The translations under genes and the position numbers were made by a program. Shown in pieces: positions 1 through 7,416 of a DNA stretch of 35,940 nt. The stretch spans positions 1 to 35,940 of the forward strand of contig JACQIO010000001.1 of assembly GCA_016198415.1 (NCBI GenBank), given 5' to 3'. The DNA comes from Candidatus Berkelbacteria bacterium. GTDB taxonomy: Bacteria; Patescibacteriota; UBA1384; JACPKC01. The first letter of the stretch is position 1, and every line of letters begins with the position of its first letter. The notes under the pieces were generated by a model. It was not told where the DNA came from. It saw only the letters and a program-made list of their open reading frames with translations, and made no database searches.

Positions 1-1295
1 ACCCCCACCCAGTGACTCCAGAGCAGAGCATCATCGGCCAGACGATCTTCTCGATCAACGACTACCGGCATGGCCAAACGGCCCCGAGCGCCAGCCAAAT
101 TCGGGAGTACCGGGCCACCCAGCCCGCTCCCACCCCAGCCGTTCGGCGGCCCAGCTTGGCGCTCCCCACGCTGCCTGCCCTTGGCCAGCAGCTCGGCCGG
201 AACCCGCTCTGGCAGTCCAAGACGCTTGGGATGACACTCCTGGCTGGTGCACTCATCGTCATCCTCCTCATCAACCTCCGGGCCCTCTCGTCCAAGCGCG
301 AGACGGAGCAGCAGGCCGCCGCCCACGCTGCCGAGCTCGTGGCCCTGGAAGACCAGCTCGAGGAGGCCAAGCTCGCCAAGGTCTTCAACCAGCCGGATAA
401 AGCCCGGGCTAGCTTCCAGGCGGTTCTGACGGGCGCGGACGACCTGGTCAACACCACGGTGGCGGCCGAAGCCGCGCTCCTGGCCTCAGACGCCCAGGCC
501 GAGCTTGACGAGCTGACCGTCACGACGCGCCTGACCAAGCTGACCGAACTCGCCTCGATCCAGGACGGCAGCGCCCTCAGTCTCTGGGATGGCCAGCTCT
601 CGGTTCTTGGTGCCGACGGCTCGCTCCTGACGGTCCCGCTGACCGGTGGTGAGACAAGCACAGTCACCGCTCCAAGCAGTGCACCACCGGTTGCCACGAC
701 GGCCTTTGATGAGAAGATCGGACTCGCCGTCCTGACCAGTGCGCCAAGCGTCCTCGAGCTCGCCACTGCCAGCGGGCCCACCGCCCCACTGGCGCTCACG
801 AACGGCAGCTGGAAGGCCGGGACCGCCCTCGCCCCGTTCTTCAACACCCTCTACGTCCTGGCACCGGCGGACAACCAGATCTGGAAGTTTGCCTCCACGA
901 ACGGCCAGTTCCAAGCGCCAGTTGGCTACGTTGAGGATGGCACGGCTGTCTCCGGCGCCGTTGACCTGGCCATCGACGGCAGCGTCTACGTTCTCCTGGG
1001 CGATGGGCAGATTCGGAAGTTCTCCCGAGGCAAGGTGACCGAGTTTCCACTCCGCGATATCCCGGAGCCAGCGCCCACGTTCACCGCGCCCACGCAGCTC
1101 CTGACCACCCGGGATGGGGATGCCCTCTACGTCTTGGATGGTCATCGGGTGGTAGTGCTCGATAAAACCGGCCGCTTCCAGCGCCAGTACGCCTTCGCGC
1201 CAGAGCTGGGCGACGTGACGCGCATCGCCATCACGCCCGATGAGACCACGCTGGTGGTCCTTACGCCCACGGCCCTCTACTCGACCCCACTCTAG
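1..1295 (+). CDS. Membrane-anchored protein with C-terminal beta-propeller-like domain (5' end probably outside window)
   Basis: The reading frame is open from the left edge. The first possible start is a GTG at 12 with no Shine-Dalgarno site, so the true start is probably upstream and only the C-terminal part is seen. Counting from that GTG, residues about 1-60 are Pro/Ala-rich. One membrane helix follows at about 72-90 (TLLAGALIVILLINL), then a charged, probably coiled-coil stretch at 92-125. From about 175 to the end there are repeated short beta-rich units, such as LYVLAPADNQIWKF, VYVLLGDGQIRKF and ALYVLDGHRVVVLDKTG, which look like NHL/WD-type propeller blades. I infer a cytoplasmic N-terminus, one membrane pass and an outside or sensory propeller. 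An attached N-terminal enzyme, for instance a PP2C-type phosphatase as in some relatives, is possible but cannot be seen here. Function is unknown. Confidence 0.75.
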   Translation, partial: PHPVTPEQSIIGQTIFSINDYRHGQTAPSASQIREYRATQPAPTPAVRRPSLALPTLPALGQQLGRNPLWQSKTLGMTLLAGALIVILLINLRALSSKRETEQQAAAHAAELVALEDQLEEAKLAKVFNQPDKARASFQAVLTGADDLVNTTVAAEAALLASDAQAELDELTVTTRLTKLTELASIQDGSALSLWDGQLSVLGADGSLLTVPLTGGETSTVTAPSSAPPVATTAFDEKIGLAVLTSAPSVLELATASGPTAPLALTNGSWKAGTALAPFFNTLYVLAPADNQIWKFASTNGQFQAPVGYVEDGTAVSGAVDLAIDGSVYVLLGDGQIRKFSRGKVTEFPLRDIPEPAPTFTAPTQLLTTRDGDALYVLDGHRVVVLDKTGRFQRQYAFAPELGDVTRIAITPDETTLVVLTPTALYSTPL

Positions 1296-1309
1296 CGCTG
1301 GTTCGAAGG

Positions 1310-1338
1310 TTGACGCTCGTCAACCACGATGACACCAT
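1310..1338 (+). promoter_or_regulatory. Promoter for the gene at 1399
   Basis: TTGACG (1310-1315) and CACCAT (1333-1338) are separated by 17 bases, and TGA just before the -10 makes an extended -10. The -35 lies inside a small hairpin (1308-1325, stem GGTTGAC/GTCAACC). The expected start of transcription is near 1345. The -10 itself is weak (3/6). Confidence 0.4.
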
Positions 1339-1398
1339 AGACTCGGTCCCACTCCGGGATACGCTTGGGGCTTTGCCCCGGAACGGTGGTTGTTTTCC

Positions 1399-2286
1399 AT
1401 GGAGGAACAAGTTGGTGCGTTCGTGTTCATCGATCGCAACCAAGAGGCCCTGAAGGCCCGAGCTGGGCGCCGGATGGCCGTCCTCATCCTCAGCATCATG
1501 GCCCTCGTGGTCGGCTTGGCCGTCCTCACGGCCGAGCAGCCCGCTCGCCTCTTTGTCCCCACGCTCGGCGTCTGGTTCGAGTGGGAAGGGCACGCGCGGG
1601 TCGACGAGAAGCAGAACCTCATCCGCCTGCGACTGCCGGCCGATGAGCGGCTGCAGATTGGAATGCTCGCGGCCGTCGGCGATCCGGTCATGGTTACGAT
1701 CGGCAACACCAGCTTCGCGGCCACGCCAACCGAGCCCATCGCTTGCCGCAGGGCGCAGGAGGTCACGCTCCAGCGGCTCTACCCGGTGGCGGACCAGGAG
1801 GCCCTCGTCAAGAGCCTGCCCAAGGTCACCACCCGCGGCTGGCTGGCACTGCCGGACCAGCCGCTCACCCAGACGGTCTTCCAACGGCGGCCGATCGACT
1901 TCGAGTGGCTGGCGGCCAAGAAGCTGGCCGGCCTGATCGTCTTCACCCAGACGAACCAGCTTTACTGTCGGACCCCGAACCTACCCGATGGGATGCTGGA
2001 TATGAACGACTGGCCACCCTGGGCATCACTCCCCCTGGAGCTGAACGACGGGAGTGAGCGGATGGAGCGTCGGCTCCTACTCTTCAAGGCTCGGGACGAC
2101 GGCGAGCCGACCTCCCTGACCGCGCTGACGTTCGTGGATGCAAAGGGCCAGACGTGCTTCGGCATGAAGGAGTTCCGCATCTCCGCCGGTCCTGGCCACG
2201 TCACGGTCCTGGTAGAGCGGTTCGGTGAGGGAGCCAACCTGAGCGACTACAAGGTTGACCTCCTCTACCCCCGGCCCAGACAGTGA
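1399..2286 (+). CDS. Single-pass membrane-anchored protein of unknown family
   Basis: This encodes about 295 residues from the ATG at 1399; an in-frame TTG at 1390 is an alternative, and neither has a strong Shine-Dalgarno site. One membrane helix lies at about residues 28-46 (AVLILSIMALVVGLAVL). A polar region of about 245 residues follows that would lie outside the cell. It holds only three cysteines, well spaced, and no motif I recognise. The N-terminus ahead of the helix is rich in Arg and Lys, consistent with N-in/C-out topology. The gene has its own candidate promoter (1310-1338) and a GC-rich hairpin after it (2313-2334), so it appears to be a single-gene unit. The next gene (2567) is also an N-terminally anchored unknown. 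No function is proposed. Confidence 0.8.
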   Translation: MEEQVGAFVFIDRNQEALKARAGRRMAVLILSIMALVVGLAVLTAEQPARLFVPTLGVWFEWEGHARVDEKQNLIRLRLPADERLQIGMLAAVGDPVMVTIGNTSFAATPTEPIACRRAQEVTLQRLYPVADQEALVKSLPKVTTRGWLALPDQPLTQTVFQRRPIDFEWLAAKKLAGLIVFTQTNQLYCRTPNLPDGMLDMNDWPPWASLPLELNDGSERMERRLLLFKARDDGEPTSLTALTFVDAKGQTCFGMKEFRISAGPGHVTVLVERFGEGANLSDYKVDLLYPRPRQ

Positions 2287-2312
2287 GCTCGCGCTCACCT
2301 CTGGGTCCCATC

Positions 2313-2334
2313 GCACCCCGCTCCGGCGGGGTGC
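2313..2334 (+). terminator. GC-rich hairpin after the gene at 1399
   Basis: A perfect 9-bp stem (GCACCCCGC/GCGGGGTGC) has a TCCG loop and begins 27 bases after the stop codon. A smaller hairpin precedes it (2283-2298, GTGAGC/GCTCAC). There is no T-run, so it is a weak terminator or a 3' end protector. Further on, TTCACACC (2364-2371) pairs with GGTGTGAA (2405-2412), making a third, longer hairpin just before the next promoter. Confidence 0.4.
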
Positions 2335-2437
2335 AGCCATGTCCCGCCGTTTCATGGTTCTGTTTCACACCTCCACCCCCACACTTCCGGAGTGAAAGGC
2401 CGGTGGTGTGAATCGGGGTGCTGTGAGGGAGTCGGTG

Positions 2438-2466
2438 TTGACGGGAAGATCCTGGTATGATACCTT
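2438..2466 (+). promoter_or_regulatory. Promoter for the gene at 2567
   Basis: TTGACG (2438-2443) is followed after 17 bases by TACCTT (2461-2466), with TGA just upstream of the -10. A second, overlapping candidate is the extended -10 TGGTATGAT at 2453-2461. The roughly 95-base leader holds two small hairpins, CCGCC/GGCGG near 2482-2495 and GCCGG/CCGGC near 2516-2534, before the Shine-Dalgarno site. Confidence 0.45.
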
Positions 2467-2566
2467 CCAGCGTCGCCTTGCCCGCCAATCGGCGGATCAC
2501 GAGGTGGCTTAACAAGCCGGAACTAAAAACCGGCAGATTCGAGACTTCAACGGAGGGAGATAAGAA

Positions 2567-3628
2567 ATGAACAGAGCTCGAGTCTTCCAGCTGGGGGCAC
2601 TCATGGTCGTCCTCTGCGTAGTGACGATCGTGATGTCCCTCACCAACCCGCCTCGGCTGGATACGGCCAAGGCCGCACCGGAACCCATCGCGACGACCAC
2701 CCCGAGCGCCGTCCGCGGCGCCCAGGAGATCGCCTCGGCCGCGTCCGAGATCCTCGAGGAGATCGTGACAGAGCAGTCCAAGACCGCCGAGGCCGAGGAC
2801 AAGCTGTCCGAGGCCGGCATCCAGAAGATCGAGATCCCGGAGGGGGCAAACCCCACCGACGTGATCTTCGACCTCTACACCAAGAGTGCGTTCGGAGACG
2901 GTACCGACCTGTTCCTGCTGGACGAGACCGGCCCGCCCTGGCTCGCCACCTGCACCCACTACAAGCAGGGCACCGCCCACCTCCAGGTGGAGATGCGGGA
3001 TCGGCTCCTGCCGAACATGGGCGGCCAGATGGCCTCCATCTACTCGATCGGCCGGGACGGCGAGCTGTTCTGCGGCTACGTCTACGAGGGGCAGGTGGTC
3101 AGCCAGACCGCCGTCGGCGAGAACGTCACGCTGCTGGTGCTCCAGGACGTGGCGCTCTCGGACGACCAGAGCAAGTACGCACTGACGGGGGCATTGCCGG
3201 ACCTCACCTCTAACAACTTCATCGGCCGGCCGGACGCCACGACCCTGATGCCCACCGGCCCGATGATCGACCGGGAGGTGGCCCAAGTCTTCCTCAAGCA
3301 CCACGGCCTGTGTGGGATTGCGCTCGATCCCAGCGTCCACCAGGGCGTCAAGGGGCTCTACCTGCCCCACACCGACACCACCGCGACCAACCTGATGGAG
3401 CCGGATGCGTGGCCGTGGCGGTTCCAGCTGGACGACGGGACCGTCGTCCACTGCTTCCAGGCTCACCACGAGCCGGGGGGAAACCGGGCCACGGTGGCCG
3501 ACTACGAGACCACCACCGGCGATCGCGGCTCCTTCCCGCTCTACTCGAGCCGGGGAGAGATCAGCCACCTGGCCTGGAGCGTGGCGACAGGCCTGACCGT
3601 CAGCTCCGGACGCCCCAAGGCGCCGTGA
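2567..3628 (+). CDS. Exported or anchored protein of unknown family
   Basis: This encodes 353 residues. The ATG at 2567 follows an excellent GGAGGGA site, which fixes the start. Residues about 8-25 form a hydrophobic segment (LGALMVVLCVVTIVMSL) behind a short basic N-terminus, so the protein is exported or tethered by its N-terminus. Residues about 50-85 are Ala/Glu-rich and probably helical. The rest is a soluble region of about 265 residues with four cysteines (in ATCTHY, LFCGY, GLCGI and VHCFQ), which could form disulfides outside the cell. I recognise no catalytic motif. The gene is a complete single-gene unit with its own promoter and a strong terminator (3651-3688). A neighbouring unit (1399) encodes another anchored unknown. 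No function is proposed. Confidence 0.85.
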   Translation: MNRARVFQLGALMVVLCVVTIVMSLTNPPRLDTAKAAPEPIATTTPSAVRGAQEIASAASEILEEIVTEQSKTAEAEDKLSEAGIQKIEIPEGANPTDVIFDLYTKSAFGDGTDLFLLDETGPPWLATCTHYKQGTAHLQVEMRDRLLPNMGGQMASIYSIGRDGELFCGYVYEGQVVSQTAVGENVTLLVLQDVALSDDQSKYALTGALPDLTSNNFIGRPDATTLMPTGPMIDREVAQVFLKHHGLCGIALDPSVHQGVKGLYLPHTDTTATNLMEPDAWPWRFQLDDGTVVHCFQAHHEPGGNRATVADYETTTGDRGSFPLYSSRGEISHLAWSVATGLTVSSGRPKAP

Positions 3629-3650
3629 CCTGATCGCCCCAGACGGGGCA

Positions 3651-3688
3651 CGAGAGAGGGTTCCTTCGGGAGCCCTCTCTTCCTTTTT
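3651..3688 (+). terminator. Strong Rho-independent terminator
   Basis: The stem AGAGAGGG/CCCTCTCT (3653-3660 with 3673-3680) is extended by inner CC/GG pairs around a TTCG loop and followed by TCCTTTTT. It ends the unit at 2567. A smaller hairpin, GCCCC/GGGGC (3636-3649), sits between the stop codon and the terminator. Confidence 0.9.
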
Positions 3689-3885
3689 GACTCGATTGCG
3701 TGGAACTCAATCCGAACCTGTCACAACGCATTTGACTACGATCGTTAGCAAATGCGTTGTCTGGCTGGGCTGGCTAACCATGGGGGCGGTGGTGGTAGCC
3801 TTAACTTTCTTCATTGCTGCTCCACCTGCCCTCATCACTCGTTTCTCCGCACCAAGGTACGACCTTTGTGATGAAACATCCGCCA
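3689..3885. other. Spacer between convergent units; holds a perfect inverted repeat
   Basis: No gene is supported here. An 88-codon plus-strand frame (3687-3953) starts with TTG inside the terminator T-run, lacks a ribosome site and runs into the 3' end of the opposite gene. It contains a hydrophobic stretch but I do not call it. The only clear structure is the inverted repeat at 3723-3760. Confidence 0.5.
3723..3760. repeat. Perfect 12-bp inverted repeat
   Basis: The arms ACAACGCATTTG (3723-3734) and CAAATGCGTTGT (3749-3760) match 12/12 across a 14-base loop that contains the 8-bp palindrome ACGATCGT. There is no T-run on either side, so it is not an obvious terminator. It could be a protein-binding site or one more member of the palindromic insertions seen elsewhere in the window. 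Confidence 0.7.
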
Positions 3886-4410
3886 TCAACTGCGTTCCCA
3901 GAACGCCAAAAATTCATCGATCACTGAGAACAACCAGAGGGGAAAGACAGTGAACCCCAGGCTTCCCAACAAGACAATTCCAAACGCCAAGAAACGCTCA
4001 GGAAGCGTTGGGATAGTCGCGGTCGTGGCAAAGATGAGTGAGCTCACGACGAGCAGCGCTGCCAAGACTATAAACTTACTCTCGCTCGGAATCTCGAATC
4101 GGCGACGCAGCAAAGCACGGAAAGCGGCGAGTGCGAGCGAGAGTAAAAGCGAGAGCCACAGATAGACCCGGACGATTCCTGACGCGTCAAGATCAAAATC
4201 TCCCCGTCTCGGCAGCCAGGGCACAACATACCGCAGGTTATCATGGAGTTCGTCGTAGATCGCCAGTGATGGATTTATGAGGCTTAGGATGAAGAACCCA
4301 TGAGCGAAGAAAACGATGATCATCGGCAGCAGTACCAACGACCGGGCATAGCCAGTGACAATCCGAGCAAGGGCAAGCCAGAGCTGATCACCGATCCGAG
4401 CACCCTGCAT
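3886..4410 (-). CDS. Four-helix membrane protein of unknown function
   Basis: This encodes 174 residues. The start ATG (4410-4408) shares one base with the argS stop codon (TGATG), so it is translationally coupled to argS and is the last gene of the tyrS-argS unit. Four hydrophobic segments are visible, at about residues 24-45 (LVLLPMIIVFFAHGFFILSLI), 84-103, 115-137 and 143-166. A polar loop of about 40 residues lies between the first and second. I see no conserved motif that gives a family. A longer open frame upstream reads through the argS 3' end and is not real, because its sequence is low-complexity Arg/Pro shadow. Function is unknown. Confidence 0.75.
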   Translation of the reverse strand: MQGARIGDQLWLALARIVTGYARSLVLLPMIIVFFAHGFFILSLINPSLAIYDELHDNLRYVVPWLPRRGDFDLDASGIVRVYLWLSLLLSLALAAFRALLRRRFEIPSESKFIVLAALLVVSSLIFATTATIPTLPERFLAFGIVLLGSLGFTVFPLWLFSVIDEFLAFWERS

Positions 4411-6106
4411 CACATCCTCTCCAGCACCTTGATGCCCAAGAGATCGAGGCCGCGCCTGAGGACGTTGGCAACACCAGCCACGATGGCAAGGCGAATGGCC
4501 CGATCCTCGCCCTCGGCCTTGAGGACTGGGTAGCACTCGTAGAACTGACTGAACTGACCAGCCAGGTCGTTGAGATACTGCGCGATCGTGTGGGGTGTAT
4601 AGTCGGCGGCCGCGCGCTCGAGGACGAGCGGGAACCGAGCCAGCTCGCGGACCAGCCGCTGGACGTCTTCGGGCAAACCCACACCGAACCTTCCACTTTC
4701 CCCCTTCCACTTGTCAAGTGGAAAATTCACCGTCCCCACCTTCGCTAAAATCTGTACCGCCCGGACGTAGGAGTACTGGAGGTACGGGGCGGAGTCACCC
4801 TTGAGGGAGAGCATCCGGTCCCAGTCGAAGACGATATCATGGCGACGATCGTGAGATAAGTCAAAGTACTTGAGCGCCCCGATCCCCACCACCTCGGCAA
4901 TCTCAGTCTTCTCACGGTCGGAGAGCTCTGGATTCTTGGCCTCGACGACCTCTCGAGCTCGCCTGACCGCCTCATCCATGACGTCTTGGAGGAAGATGCT
5001 CGTGCCGCGGCGCGTACTGAGCTTCCCTTCTGCACCCCGCATGAGGCCAAACTTCACGTGGACGAGCTCGAGGGAGTCTGGTACAAAACCAAGCCTTCGG
5101 GCCGCCGCATGGTACTGCCGGAAGTGCAGCGCCTGCTCGTTGGCCACGCAGTAGAGGATCTTGGCGGGATGGAAGGTCTGAGCCCGGTACCGGACCTGAG
5201 CCAGATCTCGGGTCGCGTAGGTAGTGGTCCCGTTACTCTTAAGGAGCAGGAGCGGCGTTTCCTCCCCCGGCACCTCAATGATGAGGGCCCCATCACTCTG
5301 CCTGGCGACCCCTTGCTCCTTTGCCTCAGCAATCACCTCGCCGAGATATGGTTGGTAGAAGGCCTCGCCATCCTTTGGGTAGTCGAGCGTCACGCCACCC
5401 AGCCGATCAAAGATCCCAAACATTTCCTGAAGCGAGATCTCCACGAGCTGGCTCCAGAGCGTTCGGACCGCCGGATCTCCCTCCTCCAGCCGCCTGAACA
5501 TCTCTCGCGCCTCCTCGTCCAGATCCGGATCACGTTCAGCGTCTTGGTGGAAGCCAACGTAGAGCTCCAGGAGCTCCTCGAGGGTAGTTCCGGTTCGAGG
5601 TTCCCAAACTTGCGCTGGTAGGCGACCAGGACTTTGCCAAACTGTGTCCCCCAATCACCCAGGTAGTTGTGGGACTGAACGTCATATCCGAGGGCGCGGA
5701 AGATGCGCTGGAGCGAGTCACCAAGGATGGTGGACCGAAGATGACCAATCCCCATCGGCTTGGCCACGTTCGGACCCGCGAACTCAATCAGGATTCTTTG
5801 ACCTTTTCCCAGCTCTGAGGTTGGGTAGTCGGGGTCGGCTGCCTGGCTGACCACATCACTCACGTCCGTTGGAGTAATGTTCACGAAGCCGCCGGCGGTT
5901 TCGATCGCGACGCCCTCGATCGTAGAGAGTGTCTCAGCCACTGCTTTGCCCACATCGGCCACGTCCCTCCTCTGCTGCTTGGCTACGCCAAACACCGGCA
6001 CGGCGAGCCAGGCCGATTGATTGCTCGGCAGCTCGGTGGTAATCGGATAGTCCGGCCCGAGCAGCTCACGAACACGATTGACGAGTTGAGGCAAAAACCA
6101 GCTCAT
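4410..6106 (-). CDS. argS: Arginine-tRNA ligase, interrupted by a 1-base frameshift
   Basis: This is the class I synthetase that charges tRNA-Arg in the cytoplasm. Residues 1-90 are the N-terminal additional domain. The HIGH-box region is PNVAKPMGIGHLRST (about 113-126), with GIGH in place of the usual HxGH. YLGDWGTQFGK follows. The KMSKS-like loop is GKLSTRRGTS, and the C-terminal helical anticodon-binding domain ends at LGIKVLERM. The frame is broken near 5582-5584: the N-terminal frame reads correctly to NLEPEL, and the rest (LEELLELYVGFHQDAERD and onward) is one frame back. One extra C in the CCC run restores a protein of about 565 residues, the normal family length. No slippery heptamer is visible, so a sequencing error or a recent mutation is likelier than programmed shifting. 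The start overlaps the tyrS stop by ATGA. A palindromic repeat (4688-4732) is inserted in the linker before the anticodon-binding domain. Confidence 0.92.
4688..4732 (-). repeat. Palindromic repeat element, copy A, inside argS
   Basis: The 9-bp arms TTCCACTTG/CAAGTGGAA (4705-4713 and 4715-4723) flank a single central base. The flanks, a TTCCACTTTCCCCC-like stretch on one side and TTCACCG on the other, also match copy B (11569-11615); about 40 of 45 aligned positions are identical by eye. In argS it is read as [15 protein letters not shown], in a variable linker. Confidence 0.8.
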
Positions 6107-7287
6107 ACCAGCTTCACTTTGGCGTACCGCCGCTTGCCCACCTTGATGATCATGCCGTGGTGCGGTGTCATGACGGCCTGCGGGTCCTCAATCCTGGCCT
6201 CGTCGACGGTCACGCCACCCTGCTCAATGAGCCGCATCGCCTCGGATTTGGATGACGCGAGTCCTAGATCAACCAGGAAGAATGCCACCTTGGCTGCCTG
6301 GCTGACGGAGGGTGTCCGCTCCGGCAGATCGGTTGGGACGTGACCCTCTCGAAACTGTGCCGTGAAGGCAGCCTGGGCTTGCTCGGCCCGAGTTGTGCCA
6401 TGGTAGAAGGTAACCACCTCATAGGCCATCTTGGCCTTGGCGCCCCGCGGATCCTCGGCAATCAAGGCCTGGCTGGCCCGCGAGGAGGCATCGATCCCCG
6501 CCGCCAGCTCAAAGTACTCAGGGAGCTGCTCATCGCGGATCGACATGAGCTTCCCATACATGTCGTTCGGCTCGTCGAGCACACCGACAAAGTTGTGGTA
6601 GCTCTTACTCATCTTACGACCGTCAGTCCCCGTCAGAAGCCGGGTGGTGATGACAAACTTCTCGCTTGTCCCCATCTTCTTTCCCAGCTCGCGACCAGCC
6701 AGCATGTTGAAGGTCTGATCGGTCCCACCCACCTGAACATCGGCATCCAGTGCCACAAAGTCGTAACCCTGGAGAACCGGGTAGATAAACTCGGTGAGCG
6801 TCACCGGCTGACCCTTGGCTTGGCGCGTTTGGAACATGTCCCGCTCCCAGAGCTGGGCGGCCGTAAAGTGGTGGCCGAGGGTCAGGAAGTTCCGGAGGCT
6901 CCCCATCGCCCGGGGATCCGTGAACCACTCGCTGTTGTCGCGGAAGCTGGTCCGTTTTGGATCCAAGATTCGGAAGACCTGCTCCTTGTACGTCCTGACG
7001 TTTTGAGCAATCTCGGCTTCTGAGAGCACGGGCCGGCTGCTATCCCGTCCAGAGGGATCGCCGATGAGCGTGGTGAAACTTCCCAAGAGGAGCGTGACTC
7101 GGTGCCCCTCCTCTTGGAGGGATTTGAGAATGCGAAGGACGACGGCGTGGCCGAGGTGGACGACCGGTCCGGTGATATCGATACCGAGGTAGACATGACA
7201 CGACCCCTCACCGAGCCGACGGGTGAAGGCCCGCTCGTTGGGATAGATTTCCTCCGCTGCCAGTTTCCAGTACGGGCTCTGAGCCAT
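6103..7287 (-). CDS. tyrS: Tyrosine-tRNA ligase
   Basis: This class I synthetase attaches tyrosine to tRNA-Tyr. It encodes 394 residues, a normal length. The HIGH box is HLGH at 44-47, preceded by YLGIDITGP. The tyrosine-binding region is FIYPVLQGYDFVAL, followed by VQVGGTDQTFNMLAGRE. The KMSKS loop is intact at 225-229. A C-terminal S4-type RNA-binding domain runs from about 325 (SSKSEAMRLIEQGGVTVDEARI) to the end. The start ATG is chosen because it follows AAAGGA at a suitable distance and no better upstream start exists. It is the first gene of a minus-strand unit with argS (ATGA overlap) and the small membrane protein. Its promoter lies in the spacer shared with the divergent PBP1A gene. 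Confidence 0.95.
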   Translation of the reverse strand: MAQSPYWKLAAEEIYPNERAFTRRLGEGSCHVYLGIDITGPVVHLGHAVVLRILKSLQEEGHRVTLLLGSFTTLIGDPSGRDSSRPVLSEAEIAQNVRTYKEQVFRILDPKRTSFRDNSEWFTDPRAMGSLRNFLTLGHHFTAAQLWERDMFQTRQAKGQPVTLTEFIYPVLQGYDFVALDADVQVGGTDQTFNMLAGRELGKKMGTSEKFVITTRLLTGTDGRKMSKSYHNFVGVLDEPNDMYGKLMSIRDEQLPEYFELAAGIDASSRASQALIAEDPRGAKAKMAYEVVTFYHGTTRAEQAQAAFTAQFREGHVPTDLPERTPSVSQAAKVAFFLVDLGLASSKSEAMRLIEQGGVTVDEARIEDPQAVMTPHHGMIIKVGKRRYAKVKLV

Positions 7288-7346
7288 GGATGAGGTCCTT
7301 TACCTGCCGGCTACGATGCGCTATGCTCACGTAATTTCTCAAGACT

Positions 7347-7352
7347 AGTATA
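7347..7352 (-). promoter_or_regulatory. Candidate -10 of the tyrS unit
   Basis: TATACT on the minus strand predicts a transcript start near 7340, about 53 bases before the tyrS ATG. No good -35 is visible. The box overlaps the palindrome ACTAGT. On the plus strand a weaker TATAGC (7349-7354) and a TAGAAT (7400-7405) could serve the divergent PBP1A gene. Confidence 0.4.
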
Positions 7353-7416
7353 GCCGGTTGCATCCAGACCGAACACCCGCGAGTCCCAGAAGAACGTGAT
7401 AGAATGGAGCAACACT

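Noticed and set aside
1296-1330. GGTTCGAA motif resembling a tRNA T-loop
   Set aside because: The bases upstream are coding sequence and no acceptor stem or anticodon arm can be formed.
2201-3568. 455-codon minus-strand open frame
   Set aside because: It runs opposite the gene at 2567, which has a clear ribosome site, hydrophobic N-terminus, promoter and terminator.
3687-3953. 88-codon plus-strand frame with one hydrophobic stretch
   Set aside because: It starts with TTG inside a terminator T-run, has no ribosome site and overlaps the opposite gene.
4411-4710. N-terminal extension of the membrane protein at 4410
   Set aside because: It lies in another frame of the argS 3' end, is Arg/Pro-rich shadow, and a coupled ATG at 4410 explains the start.
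5575-5600. Programmed -1 frameshifting in argS
   Set aside because: No X XXY YYZ heptamer or downstream pseudoknot is evident, and ArgRS is not known to use frameshifting.
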